64,000 nt of DNA. Origin: Ferroplasma acidarmanus Fer1. GTDB taxonomy: Archaea > Thermoplasmatota > Thermoplasmata > Thermoplasmatales > Thermoplasmataceae. A program made the translations under genes and the position numbers. The notes under the pieces were generated by a model. That model worked only from the letters and a program-made list of their open reading frames with translations. It made no database searches and was not told the DNA's origin. Of the stretch, positions 1 to 8,688 are shown in pieces (position 1 is the first letter of the stretch; each line of letters opens with the position of its first letter). The DNA is taken from NCBI RefSeq assembly GCF_000152265.2, contig NC_021592.1:1798001-1862000 (forward strand), in the 5' to 3' direction.

Positions 1-463
1 GGAAAAGCCCTGCAATTATGGCACTTCCAATATTGTCAAAATCAGATATTATTGTTAGCCATTTTGCTCTCTGGGATATTGGGGAATCCTCAGAAACGAG
101 GGAAAGGGAAGGAATTTCTTCTCCACCAACCCCGAATTCAGCAAGCATAAGCCCTATAATAAGAGGGATAAATGTATAGCTTAAAGATATTATTACAATG
201 CCGATGCCATACATAATCATGGTGATTAAAAAAATCTTCTTTCTTCCAATACGATCTGTGAGTATCCCCATTGTAAAGTTTCCGAAGGGCACAAACAATG
301 GGCCTATGAGAAGAACAAGAACCTTATAACTATGTGGAAGAACACCTATGATGGAACCAGCCGCAGCCAGTGGCCCCAATGTAGCGACTATGCCCCAGAA
401 AGTAAGTCCGGATGCGCTTGACATTAACATGAAGCGCTGCTTCGAACTTAGCGTATTATACAC
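1..463 (-). CDS. MFS transporter, N-terminal part (riboswitch-controlled, predicted thiamine-related uptake)
   Basis: This is the first 154 codons of a major facilitator transporter; the C-terminus lies outside the window. I chose the GTG at 463 because the frame is closed by a TGA just upstream and the protein then begins MYNTLSSKQRF, before the first hydrophobic segment. The MFS signature between TM2 and TM3 reads GILTDRIGRKK. A TPP riboswitch lies about 27 nt upstream on the same strand, so a role in uptake of thiamine or a precursor is likely. TPP-controlled transporters of this kind (called ThiT1/ThiT2 in comparative work) are known from Thermoplasma relatives. The substrate is inferred only from the riboswitch. 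Confidence 0.85.
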   Translation of the reverse strand, partial: MYNTLSSKQRFMLMSSASGLTFWGIVATLGPLAAAGSIIGVLPHSYKVLVLLIGPLFVPFGNFTMGILTDRIGRKKIFLITMIMYGIGIVIISLSYTFIPLIIGLMLAEFGVGGEEIPSLSLVSEDSPISQRAKWLTIISDFDNIGSAIIAGLF

Positions 464-489
464 CTTTCATTTATAAACTGTTTATTCGT

Positions 490-572
490 ATCCATCTCCC
501 TCCGCCGGTATTGTCCGGATCAGGTTGCACGGGTCGATCCTTATCCTCTCAGCATTTTAGCTCCCCGGTATA
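490..572 (-). promoter_or_regulatory. TPP (THI-box) riboswitch
   Basis: Read on the minus strand, the conserved THI elements occur in order: GGGGAGC, then GCTGAGAGG, then GACCC, then the sensor core AACCTGATCCGG, then CCGGCGGAGGGAGA. This is the thiamine-pyrophosphate aptamer. It lies between a minus-strand TATA box and the GTG start of the MFS gene. Control is probably at translation initiation, because the aptamer ends only about 27 nt before the start codon and no terminator hairpin is visible. Confidence 0.93.
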
Positions 573-585
573 ACTCTATTTTTAG

Positions 586-600
586 AAAATATAAATATTT
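586..600 (-). promoter_or_regulatory. TATA box for riboswitch-MFS transcript
   Basis: The minus strand reads AAATATTTATATTTTC here. The spacing places transcription start close to the 5' edge of the TPP aptamer at about 565-572, so the mRNA would begin almost directly with the riboswitch. Confidence 0.5.
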
Positions 601-700
601 ATCCATTGATACTAGGGTAATTATATTCCATTAACTAATTATTTTTTATACCATTTTATAGTATATAGGTTGTGTATGTAATTTTGTGTAAATATAAACC

Positions 701-737
701 CCCTGTTATCAATGAATTTAATCATTAAATAACAGGG
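701..737. repeat. Inverted repeat upstream of IS256 transposase
   Basis: CCCTGTTAT and ATAACAGGG form the outer arms, and AATGA/TCATT add inner pairing. The hairpin sits 36 nt before the transposase start. It may limit expression into the element from outside or mark part of the element's end; neither can be decided here. Confidence 0.55.
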
Positions 738-772
738 AAGGATACCTCTTTTGATCAGGGAGGTAATAAAAT

Positions 773-1759
773 ATGGAAAATACACATATAAACATATCGG
801 CTCTTGATAATGTAGATATAGATAAAATACTGAAGCAAACAATAAAAGAGAAAATAGAGAAATTAATGGAAATAGAGTTAAATGCATATTTAGAGGAGAA
901 TCCAGGAGTAAAGAATGGAAAATATAAGAGAGACCTAAAAACAAAGTATGGTGAAATAAAACAATTAAATATCCCAAGGGACAGGGATAGCAATTTCCAT
1001 ACACAGGTAATAGAACCATATAACAGGTCTATAGGAATGGAAGATCTTATAGTATCAATGTATTCCAATGGCATATCTACAAGGAGAATAGCAGGTATAC
1101 TTGAAGATATTTTAGGAAATAAATATTCTAAATCCACAGTATCAAGAATAACAGATTTAACCATGGAAGAGGTTTATAAGTTTATTAACAGGCCACTGGA
1201 TAAAAGGTATATAGCAGTATTTTTAGATGGTTTATTCTTCTATTTAAGAAGGGGGAATGTAGATAAAGAACCCGTAATATTTGCATTAGGAATTAAAGAA
1301 ACAGGAGAGTATGAGTTATTAGGATTCTATTTAACAGTTAAAGAATCACATAATGCATATAAGGATGTACTGGAAGACCTCTATAATAGAGGATTAAAGG
1401 AGCCATTGTTAATTGTAGCAGATGGAATAAAGAATTTAGATGAAGAAGTAATGGAAATATATCCCGGATCAGAGTTCCAGCTATGTACAATACACTATGC
1501 AAGAGGATTAAAATCCAATGTAAGGGAGAAAGATATTGAGGAAATAACTATAGACGCAAATAAGATGTTTAAATGTGATAATAAGGAAGAAGCTATAATA
1601 AGATTCAATGATTTTAAATACAAATGGGAGAATAAGTATAGTGCGCCCCACTTACATTTGGACACTTTGAATGATATAGTTAGATTAATGAAATCCTTTA
1701 TTTTACTATATCTACATAGGCAAACACTATCATCATATTTTTGCAGTATATCCTTGTGA
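773..1759 (+). pseudogene. IS256-family transposase, C-terminally truncated
   Basis: The first ~290 residues match an IS256 (mutator-type) DDE transposase. They include the N-terminal helical region, the first catalytic Asp in VFLDGLFFY, the second in LLIVADGIK, and the following QLCTIHYARG block. After KYSAP (about base 1645) the sequence stops resembling the family and a random-looking tail of about 38 residues runs to the TGA. The segment with the TTNxIE motif and the catalytic Glu is missing, so the protein should be inactive. Family members are about 400 residues; this frame gives 328. No target duplication was found. Confidence 0.85.
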
Positions 1760-2104
1760 TTTTTACTGGGTTGCCAGATATTTTAAGTTCCTAGAATGGT
1801 TAACCTGCATATTCTATATATGGCAATAATCATTAATATAGCAGACTCTTAGGATATTGTCATATCTTTATATATTCTCAATGATAACTGTCCTAAATTA
1901 AGTGGTGCAGATCACCTTTATAAATACACAGAATTCTGGACACAATCAAACAATTCTCAATTTCAGGTAATCATATACAAATATATGAAATTATGAAGCA
2001 ATTCCGTTTTAAGGAAAATTCCATTATTACCCTTATTTATACATCGGGCTATAATTACCATGGGATACAGCATAAATATATTATAATATATTTAATAATC
2101 CCCA
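1760..2104. other. Intergenic region, no gene seen
   Basis: This 345-base AT-rich spacer separates the broken IS256 transposase from cbiG. I see no convincing reading frame and no remainder of the transposase in any frame. The last ~40 bases hold the likely cbiG promoter, AT-rich TATA-like sequence around 2075-2095. Confidence 0.6.
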
Positions 2105-3094
2105 ATGGAAAAATACGGGTTGGCAATTGTGGCAATCACTGAAAATGGCCTGGAAATTAGCAGGAAGATTTCAGAGAGTTTTCCGGCAGATATTTTTGCA
2201 AGCCAGAGATTCCAGCCTGAAAATAAAGTAAAGATATTTGTTTCATTGAAAGAAACAATAAAGGAGTTATTCACCGGTTATGAAACTATAATATTTATAA
2301 TGGCACTGGGCGCGGTTGTCCGCCTTATAAGCCCATATATCAAAAATAAATTTGAGGATCCCTGTATAATTGTCATAGATGACGGGGGTAAATTTGTTAT
2401 TCCGGTTATCGGGGGGCATCATGGTTCAAATGAACTTTCAAAGGGTATTGCAGGAATATTGAATGCTTCAGCGGTGATAACCACTGCTTCCGATGTAAAT
2501 GGAGTTCCATCACTGGAAATGCTGGCGAAAAAATATTCAATGTCTATAAAAAATACTCAAAATCTCCCTGCGGTTTCCATGGATCTGATAGACGGCCTTC
2601 CAGTACAGGTAACAAATAATACAAATATTGTGATACCTGAATTGAATAATTCAGGCAGTGGTAAAAGGATAACAGTTTCCTATGAAATAGAGGATAATAA
2701 ATATGGAATAATATTGATTCCAAAAGTGCTTGATGTTGGTATCGGCTTTTCCACAGATGCCACGTATACTGATATGAAAAACGCTATAGAATCAGTTTTC
2801 AGGAAGTACAGTCTCTATCTTGAAGCAATAAGGTCCATTTCAACCATTACAATTAAAGAAGGGAATACAGACCTTAAAGTGCTTGCTGGAGATTTAAATT
2901 GTATGCTCAATTATTATCCACCGGAAAAACTCAATGAAAATTCAGTAACCCGGTCTGCGGCAGTTTACAGGGCAACAGGCGCATACTCTGTTAGCAACGC
3001 ATCTGCAAGGATATCCTCATCAGGCGGTAAAGAGCTTGTATCAAAGGAAATTATTAATAACACAACAATATCGGTGTTTTTGCATGGGCATTAA
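2105..3094 (+). CDS. cbiG: Cobalt-precorrin 5A hydrolase CbiG
   Basis: CbiG opens the ring of cobalt-precorrin-5A and releases acetaldehyde in anaerobic cobalamin synthesis. Residues ~1-130 carry the family core: ALGAVVRLISPYIKNKFEDP, IDDGGKFVIPVIGGHHGSNEL and ITTASDVNG. Residues ~205-310 match the CbiG C-terminal domain (VGIGFSTDATY, then ISTITIKEG). Length 329 is normal for the archaeal form. A TATA-like stretch ends about 20 nt before the ATG. The 3' end overlaps the cbiA start by 11 nt, so the two are co-transcribed and probably translationally coupled. Confidence 0.9.
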   Translation: MEKYGLAIVAITENGLEISRKISESFPADIFASQRFQPENKVKIFVSLKETIKELFTGYETIIFIMALGAVVRLISPYIKNKFEDPCIIVIDDGGKFVIPVIGGHHGSNELSKGIAGILNASAVITTASDVNGVPSLEMLAKKYSMSIKNTQNLPAVSMDLIDGLPVQVTNNTNIVIPELNNSGSGKRITVSYEIEDNKYGIILIPKVLDVGIGFSTDATYTDMKNAIESVFRKYSLYLEAIRSISTITIKEGNTDLKVLAGDLNCMLNYYPPEKLNENSVTRSAAVYRATGAYSVSNASARISSSGGKELVSKEIINNTTISVFLHGH

Positions 3095-4445
3095 GGGATT
3101 GATGATAGCTGCACCTTCCAGTGGTACGGGCAAAACTACAGTGTCAATTGGAATCATGAAGGCATTAACCGATATGGGGCTGAAAGTACAGCCATTCAAG
3201 GTTGGCCCGGATTATATAGATACAGGATTCCATTACTTTGCTTCAGGAAATGAATCACATAACCTTGACAGTGTCATGGGAAGCAACAATACCGTGAAGG
3301 AAATATACTATCATAATTCAGAAGGAAAGGACATATCAATTATTGAAGGAGTCATGGGCCTATTTGATGGAAAGGCAGGCAATTCACTGAAAGGCAGTTC
3401 CTTCGAGATATCACGCATTCTGGGAATTCCCATTGTAATGGTAATAGATATTTCAGCTTCAGGAAGAAGTGCAGCCGCAGTGGTAAAAGGGTTCAGGGAT
3501 TTTGATAAAAGAGCCCTCCTGAAAGGGGTTATCCTCAACAGGGCAGGTTCGGATTACCACTGTAGCATGGTAAAGGAGGCAATTGAAACAACAACCGGGA
3601 TAAAAGTTCTGGGGTGCATAAAGAGAAATAATGAATTAAAACTCGGTTCCAGATATCTGGGGCTTGTAACCGCTGCTGAAAATCAAATAAACGATGCATA
3701 TTTAAAAAATTTATCATCCCTTATAAGAAAAAGTATTGACCTGGAACAGATTGTAAAAATTTCATCTACGGCATCTAAACCATCAAAATATAAGCCAGTT
3801 ATTTATAATCGCCGGGAGAAGGAAAAGTGCACAATAGGAATAGCATACAATAAGGCATTCACATTTTACTATCCAGAAAATATTGAACTGTTGAAAAAAT
3901 TTGGTGCGAAAATCATATATTTTGATCCAGTAATTGACAGAAAACTACCACATATGGATGGAATTTACATCGGTGGCGGCTATCCTGAATTATATGCAGG
4001 TGAACTCTCTGGCAACAGTGCATTGCTTGCCGAAATTAAAGAAAAAATTGATGATGGCATGCCTGTATTTGCTGAATGCGGGGGTTATATGTACCTATCT
4101 GAATCCATAAATTATGGCGATGCTGAATATCCAATGGTCGGGGCAATACCTGCAAGAACACATATGGAGGGATTATCACTGGGATACCGGAAAATATATC
4201 CTGCAGCACCGGGAGAAATACTGAAAGAAGGTGAGAAAGCAATGGGGCACGAATTTCATTATTCACGTATAGTTTTCAATAAAAGCCATAGTGAAGCATA
4301 TAAATTTGAGAATGGGAAATCAGAGGGCTACTCCTCTAAAAACATACTTTCAGGATATGCACATTTATATTTCCCTTCCAACCAGAACGTTCCGAAAAGA
4401 TTTGTAAAGCAGTGCGTGGAATATAAAAATAAAACCGTGGAATAA
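3084..4445 (+). CDS. cbiA: Cobyrinate a,c-diamide synthase CbiA
   Basis: CbiA is the ATP- and glutamine-dependent amidase that converts cobyrinate to its a,c-diamide. I start at 3084 because MGIKGLMIAAP leads directly into the P-loop APSSGTGKTT (residues 10-19); an upstream in-frame extension would lie wholly inside cbiG. The N-terminal dethiobiotin-synthetase-like domain is followed by a class I glutamine amidotransferase-like domain with Cys332 in FAECGGYMY. The C-terminal GYAHLYFPSNQ motif carries the expected His. Length is 453 aa. The gene forms an operon with cbiG and probably with the phosphohydrolase starting 24 nt downstream. Confidence 0.92.
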   Translation: MGIKGLMIAAPSSGTGKTTVSIGIMKALTDMGLKVQPFKVGPDYIDTGFHYFASGNESHNLDSVMGSNNTVKEIYYHNSEGKDISIIEGVMGLFDGKAGNSLKGSSFEISRILGIPIVMVIDISASGRSAAAVVKGFRDFDKRALLKGVILNRAGSDYHCSMVKEAIETTTGIKVLGCIKRNNELKLGSRYLGLVTAAENQINDAYLKNLSSLIRKSIDLEQIVKISSTASKPSKYKPVIYNRREKEKCTIGIAYNKAFTFYYPENIELLKKFGAKIIYFDPVIDRKLPHMDGIYIGGGYPELYAGELSGNSALLAEIKEKIDDGMPVFAECGGYMYLSESINYGDAEYPMVGAIPARTHMEGLSLGYRKIYPAAPGEILKEGEKAMGHEFHYSRIVFNKSHSEAYKFENGKSEGYSSKNILSGYAHLYFPSNQNVPKRFVKQCVEYKNKTVE

Positions 4446-4469
4446 TATATTAAAAAAACATATGGAAGC

Positions 4470-5570
4470 ATGGATAAAAATTTTATTTTGCCGGAAGAAA
4501 AGACACTGGTAAACCTTTCAAGCGATATATTCGGGCATTTTGGATTGCGTACAGAATCGGAGGGCATTGGCCTGAATTATAAAAATAAAAAACTCTGTTT
4601 CATATTGCTGGATGGCCTTGGGTGGAATATATACAGGCAAACAGGCATTGAGTTTAAAAATGAGATTAAAGGCACATCAGTTTTTCCTTCAACCACATCA
4701 AATGCATTGTCATCATTTTTTCTGAATAAATTTCCAGGGCAACACGGGATTATAGGATATCAGCTGTATATCAAACAGCTGGGCTCTATAGTGAATATAC
4801 TGGGCTATACTTCATCCGCTGCATATATGCGGGATTCAATGGAAAAGGCATATCCAATGAGCAGCATATTTAATTTTGAGTCTAAGGTAACATCATTAAA
4901 TCGTGCAGGCTATTCTACCGTTAATATTATTCCGGGGTTTATTAACAAAACATCATTCTCAAATATTTTATATGGAGACAATACAACCGACACATATGCA
5001 AATATGGTGCACAGCTTCTATGTCCTTGAAGAAAATTTAAAGCAGGGAAGGGATTTCATTTCCTATTATGCAGCTGATGTTGACCAGATAGCACACAAAC
5101 TTGGTCCGAACAATCCATATACCATTGAAAACGCGAGGTATATACTTCAGCAGCTTTCTATGATCATGAAAAAATATCCTGAATATGATTATGTTATAAC
5201 AGCTGACCATGGCCATGTTGAGGTTGGAAATACAATAAATCTCGGCAATGATTCCGGGCTCAGGGACATCTCGATACTCCCACCATATGGAGATTCACGT
5301 GCATTATTCCTGGAAAACAGGAAGGATATTAAAGACTATCTGGAAGAGCATTATACCAACCTGGAATTAGTGGAAAAGGGAAGCCAGAATTACTACCAGC
5401 TTCTTGGAAAAGTGGATGCAAATACACTGAGCAACCTTCCGGGGGTAATTGGGATTGCTAAAAACAATGACATATACCATTTTCCCCTCAATCAGAGAAA
5501 ATATACGATGAAGGGTGCACATAGTGGCCTTTTAAGGGAAGAAATGGAGATTCCTGTACTCGTCGTATAA
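4470..5570 (+). CDS. Alkaline-phosphatase-superfamily phosphodiesterase/phosphatase
   Basis: This 366-aa protein is a metal-dependent phosphohydrolase of the type I phosphodiesterase/nucleotide pyrophosphatase group. Visible metal and catalytic residues are Asp48 (ILLDGLGWN), the Thr nucleophile at 75/76 (FPSTTSN), Asp203/205 and His209 (AADVDQIAHK), Asp246-His247 (TADHGH) and His351 (GAHSGLL). No signal peptide is seen, so it is probably cytoplasmic. It lies 24 nt after cbiA on the same strand. A role in cobamide phosphate handling is a guess from context only; a housekeeping nucleotide pyrophosphatase is equally possible. Confidence 0.8.
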   Translation: MDKNFILPEEKTLVNLSSDIFGHFGLRTESEGIGLNYKNKKLCFILLDGLGWNIYRQTGIEFKNEIKGTSVFPSTTSNALSSFFLNKFPGQHGIIGYQLYIKQLGSIVNILGYTSSAAYMRDSMEKAYPMSSIFNFESKVTSLNRAGYSTVNIIPGFINKTSFSNILYGDNTTDTYANMVHSFYVLEENLKQGRDFISYYAADVDQIAHKLGPNNPYTIENARYILQQLSMIMKKYPEYDYVITADHGHVEVGNTINLGNDSGLRDISILPPYGDSRALFLENRKDIKDYLEEHYTNLELVEKGSQNYYQLLGKVDANTLSNLPGVIGIAKNNDIYHFPLNQRKYTMKGAHSGLLREEMEIPVLVV

Positions 5571-5649
5571 AGTCTTAATATTGAATTTATTTATCAAATT
5601 TTTTAATATTGAATACGGATTTGTATTGTTTCGTTTTAAAAAATGTTTA

Positions 5650-5667
5650 TTTATAAATTTTATATAT
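5650..5667 (+). promoter_or_regulatory. TATA-like promoter of MFS gene
   Basis: Overlapping TATA-like sequences, TTTATAAAT then TTTTATATAT, precede the MFS gene. An upstream in-frame ATG at 5643 falls before this promoter and is rejected as start. The second box suits a leaderless start at 5676 or at the ATG at 5691. Confidence 0.5.
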
Positions 5668-5675
5668 GCAAACAT

Positions 5676-7109
5676 ATGTCTGAAATTAAAATGTCTAAGA
5701 GATCAATAAATATCACCATTGCATTAATGGCTTTTTCCGGCCTGCTTATCATCTATGTAGAGACTATGATTGTCCCTGCAATTCCTGTATTTATAACATT
5801 TTTCCACTCTACCTACAGCAACGTTTCGTGGATACTTACTGCTTATATTATTACAGGTACCGTATCCGCTGCTATTTTCGGGAAGGTGGCTGATATAGTG
5901 GGAAAGAAAAAAGTTTTCCTGCTTCTAGGAATAATATATACAATTGCCATATCATTCGGCGGGTTTGCACATACGCTGGATGAGCTCATAGCTGTAAGGG
6001 CTGTTCAGGGGATCGGCTTTGGAATGATTCCAATAGCCTTTGCCATAATAAATGACGTTGTTCCAAGGGAAAAACTTGCACTTGCACAGGGAATAATGAG
6101 TGCAACTTTTGCAATAGGGTCAGGCATAGGGCTGGTTCTCGGGTCATACATAACAGAAACCCTTGGATGGCAGTGGGATTTCCATACAGCAATACCTGTA
6201 GCAATAATTCTCTTAATATTAACGTACATATTCATACGGGAAAACACTGTAACAGGCAAGCAGAAGATCGACTTTGCCGGTGTTTCAATGCTGGGTGCAG
6301 GGCTTGTGTTGCTTATATTCGGATTGTCCGAAGGTGAACATTATGGATGGTACTCACATCTTATAATTGGAATGTTTATCCTGGCATTCATCCTCTTCGC
6401 GGCATTTACATATTTTGAAAGCCATTACAAATATGCTTTTATAAACATGAAACTATTGAAGAAACGGAACATATTCCTTTCCAATATAGTAGGATTATTT
6501 GCAATGGCTGCCATGTATTTCCTTTTCTTTACCGTTCCTACGCTTCTGCAGGATCCGTCTCCTGTGGGATTCGGGAAGACCGTATTTTATTCCGGCTTGA
6601 TAATGTTTCCTGCTACAGTTATGAATATGGTTTTTGCACCCGTTGCCGCCAGAATTATAAAGCACAGGGGCCCCCGGCTATCCATCATTATAGGCCTTTC
6701 AGTTGACATTGTAGGATTCTGGTTGCTGTACTTATACCGGGCAACTATACCGGAAATTCTGCTGGACACCATGTTCGTTGGCGCAGGGATTTCTTTAATG
6801 CTGGTAGGAATTATAAACGTACTTTTAACATCCACGCCAAGGGCAAATGCCGGAGAAGCTACAGGAATGAATACGGTATTCAGGGATATTGGAATGTCCA
6901 TTGCTCCAGCTGTGGGAGGAGCACTTGAAACAATGTATACACTAAAGGTAACTGTTGGTGTACAGATAATAAATGGCATACCGACAAAAATCCAGCTACC
7001 TTTCCCTGATAGTACGGCGTATAATTATATATATCTAATCGGTGTAATATTCGTTATCCTCGGATTTATATTTACTGCTTTTATGAAGAAAACTAAAATA
7101 GAAAGTTAA
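5676..7109 (+). CDS. MFS drug-efflux transporter (DHA2, 14-TM type)
   Basis: This is a multi-drug type proton antiporter of about 477 aa with roughly 14 hydrophobic segments. Typical blocks are ETMIVPAIPVF in TM1, the TM2-3 loop GKVADIVGKKK, and AVQGIGFGMIPIAFAII. The start at 5676 (MSEIKMSKRS) is preferred over 5643, which would lie upstream of the promoter; 5691 is also possible. The protein resembles the transporter at 28110-29582. Substrate unknown. Confidence 0.85.
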   Translation: MSEIKMSKRSINITIALMAFSGLLIIYVETMIVPAIPVFITFFHSTYSNVSWILTAYIITGTVSAAIFGKVADIVGKKKVFLLLGIIYTIAISFGGFAHTLDELIAVRAVQGIGFGMIPIAFAIINDVVPREKLALAQGIMSATFAIGSGIGLVLGSYITETLGWQWDFHTAIPVAIILLILTYIFIRENTVTGKQKIDFAGVSMLGAGLVLLIFGLSEGEHYGWYSHLIIGMFILAFILFAAFTYFESHYKYAFINMKLLKKRNIFLSNIVGLFAMAAMYFLFFTVPTLLQDPSPVGFGKTVFYSGLIMFPATVMNMVFAPVAARIIKHRGPRLSIIIGLSVDIVGFWLLYLYRATIPEILLDTMFVGAGISLMLVGIINVLLTSTPRANAGEATGMNTVFRDIGMSIAPAVGGALETMYTLKVTVGVQIINGIPTKIQLPFPDSTAYNYIYLIGVIFVILGFIFTAFMKKTKIES

Positions 7110-7153
7110 TTTTCGCCTATAAAGTTTTAAATATAGATATATCTTAAGCCTCT

Positions 7154-8569
7154 ATGGTTGAAGTGGATCAATTAAAGAGAAATTCACTTGGAGGTTTCAG
7201 ATTAGTGTGGCAGGCGATGGGTACTCTCTCTGTTGCAGCAGATGCTGCATATTTATTAACTGGAGTAGTAGAATATGCACTGGGGGCCACTCCACTTGCA
7301 CTGTTGCTTGGCGTTTTTGCATACCTCTTTATTATGAATACCGGTTATCAATTTTCCAAGCATGTGAATTCAGCCGGGTCGTACTATACATTTGCCGGGA
7401 AAGGCCTGGGAGGGATAGCCGGAACATTTCAGGCGTGGAATATGGCTTTTTACGGGTTAATTGGATATGGCAGCTTCGGATTTCTGGGGCTTGCAGCTTT
7501 TATAACCCTGCTCGACCCTGCTTATAAAGGCATTGTTTTCTGGCTTCCTGTTGCCTTTTTTGCTGCCCTTATATCATTTATTTTCACCCATCGGGGCATG
7601 AAGGTATCCACGGATTACCAGATAGCAGGAGGCGTGATAGAAGTTGCAGTTCTTCTTATTGGCTCTGCTCTTATAATAATTCATGCAGGAAACCTGAATA
7701 CTCTGGCTGTCTTTACAACAAAGTATGTTTCAGGTGCATCTCAGCTTCTTTTTGCCATGATTTACTCCATGATTCTTTATTTCGGCACCACTGTTTCTAT
7801 AACTGCAATGGGAGAAGAGGCAGTATCGCCACAGAAGACAATTAAAAAGGCCCTTATAGGAACAGTAATACTCTCAGGAATAACACTTATCATTGTATCA
7901 TATGCATTTACAATCGGATGGGGACCATCTGCTATGGCATCATTTGCAACCAGCCCTGACCCCGGTATCATTCTCTTCAGGAAACTCAACCCTGTAATAT
8001 ACATCCTGCTGATTCTGGTTACTGTGAACAGTTTTATGGGATATAATATATCTGTAAGCAATGCGGATTCCAGAATTTTTTACAGTTTTGCAAGGGATGG
8101 AATTCTCTTTCTCCCTGAAAGTATAGGGAGGATTCATAAAAAATACAAAACTCCATCAAATGCCGCACTTGCAATATTTGCATTTTCTCTTGTAATTGCA
8201 ATAATCTTTGGTGTATTATTCGGGCCTGTGAAGGGTGGACTTATGATGCTGCTTATCAATGCCTATGCAGCTTATGTGGAGCATATTATAGCTTCAATAT
8301 CACTGCCTGTAATGATGAGGCGCATACACAAATTTAAGGTGATTGAGCATTTAATTATTCCTGTTATTGGTATTGTAATTCTCGTTATAATAATGGCAGG
8401 CACAGTAATATCGCCAGGTAAATACCCGGAGAATCTTGCCGTTTATATTGGAATTTCATGGATTCCCATTGCCGGGATTTTAACCTTTATTGAGTACAAA
8501 ATACATCCAGATAAGGTAAGAAATGCAGCTAAAATGTCCATAGAGGAGGAGGCACTGGAACCAAAATAA
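7154..8569 (+). CDS. APC-superfamily amino acid permease
   Basis: This is a 471-aa membrane protein with about 12 hydrophobic segments and an APC-type start (SLGGFRLVWQAMGTLSVAADAA). The YYTFAGKGLGGIAG block recurs in the permeases at 12057 and 46412. A TATA-like GTTTTAAATATAG is centred 25 nt before the ATG, implying a leaderless transcript. It follows the MFS gene by 44 nt on the same strand but has its own promoter. It is probably an amino-acid:proton symporter; substrate unknown. Confidence 0.85.
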   Translation: MVEVDQLKRNSLGGFRLVWQAMGTLSVAADAAYLLTGVVEYALGATPLALLLGVFAYLFIMNTGYQFSKHVNSAGSYYTFAGKGLGGIAGTFQAWNMAFYGLIGYGSFGFLGLAAFITLLDPAYKGIVFWLPVAFFAALISFIFTHRGMKVSTDYQIAGGVIEVAVLLIGSALIIIHAGNLNTLAVFTTKYVSGASQLLFAMIYSMILYFGTTVSITAMGEEAVSPQKTIKKALIGTVILSGITLIIVSYAFTIGWGPSAMASFATSPDPGIILFRKLNPVIYILLILVTVNSFMGYNISVSNADSRIFYSFARDGILFLPESIGRIHKKYKTPSNAALAIFAFSLVIAIIFGVLFGPVKGGLMMLLINAYAAYVEHIIASISLPVMMRRIHKFKVIEHLIIPVIGIVILVIIMAGTVISPGKYPENLAVYIGISWIPIAGILTFIEYKIHPDKVRNAAKMSIEEEALEPK

Positions 8570-8688
8570 TTGTGACATTATTGCTATGAGGCTAAATACA
8601 GGAAATTAATATTAACATCATGTATTAATTTTTTAGATTGTGAATTTCTTATTTTTCTAAAATATATAATGTTATTAATGTTGATAAT

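Noticed and set aside
639-1164. Two open frames on the minus strand across the IS256 transposase
   Set aside because: They are antisense shadows of the transposase and the upstream spacer, with no promoter or family resemblance.
1690-1705. Sixteen-base match (AAATCCTTTATTTTAC) between the IS256 remnant tail and the flank of tnpB element A at 15065-15080
   Set aside because: The match stops at once on both sides, and a single 16-mer repeat is expected by chance in AT-rich DNA of this size.
3036-3083. N-terminal extension of CbiA
   Set aside because: It lies wholly inside cbiG, and the family starts directly before the P-loop as MGIKGLMIAAP does.
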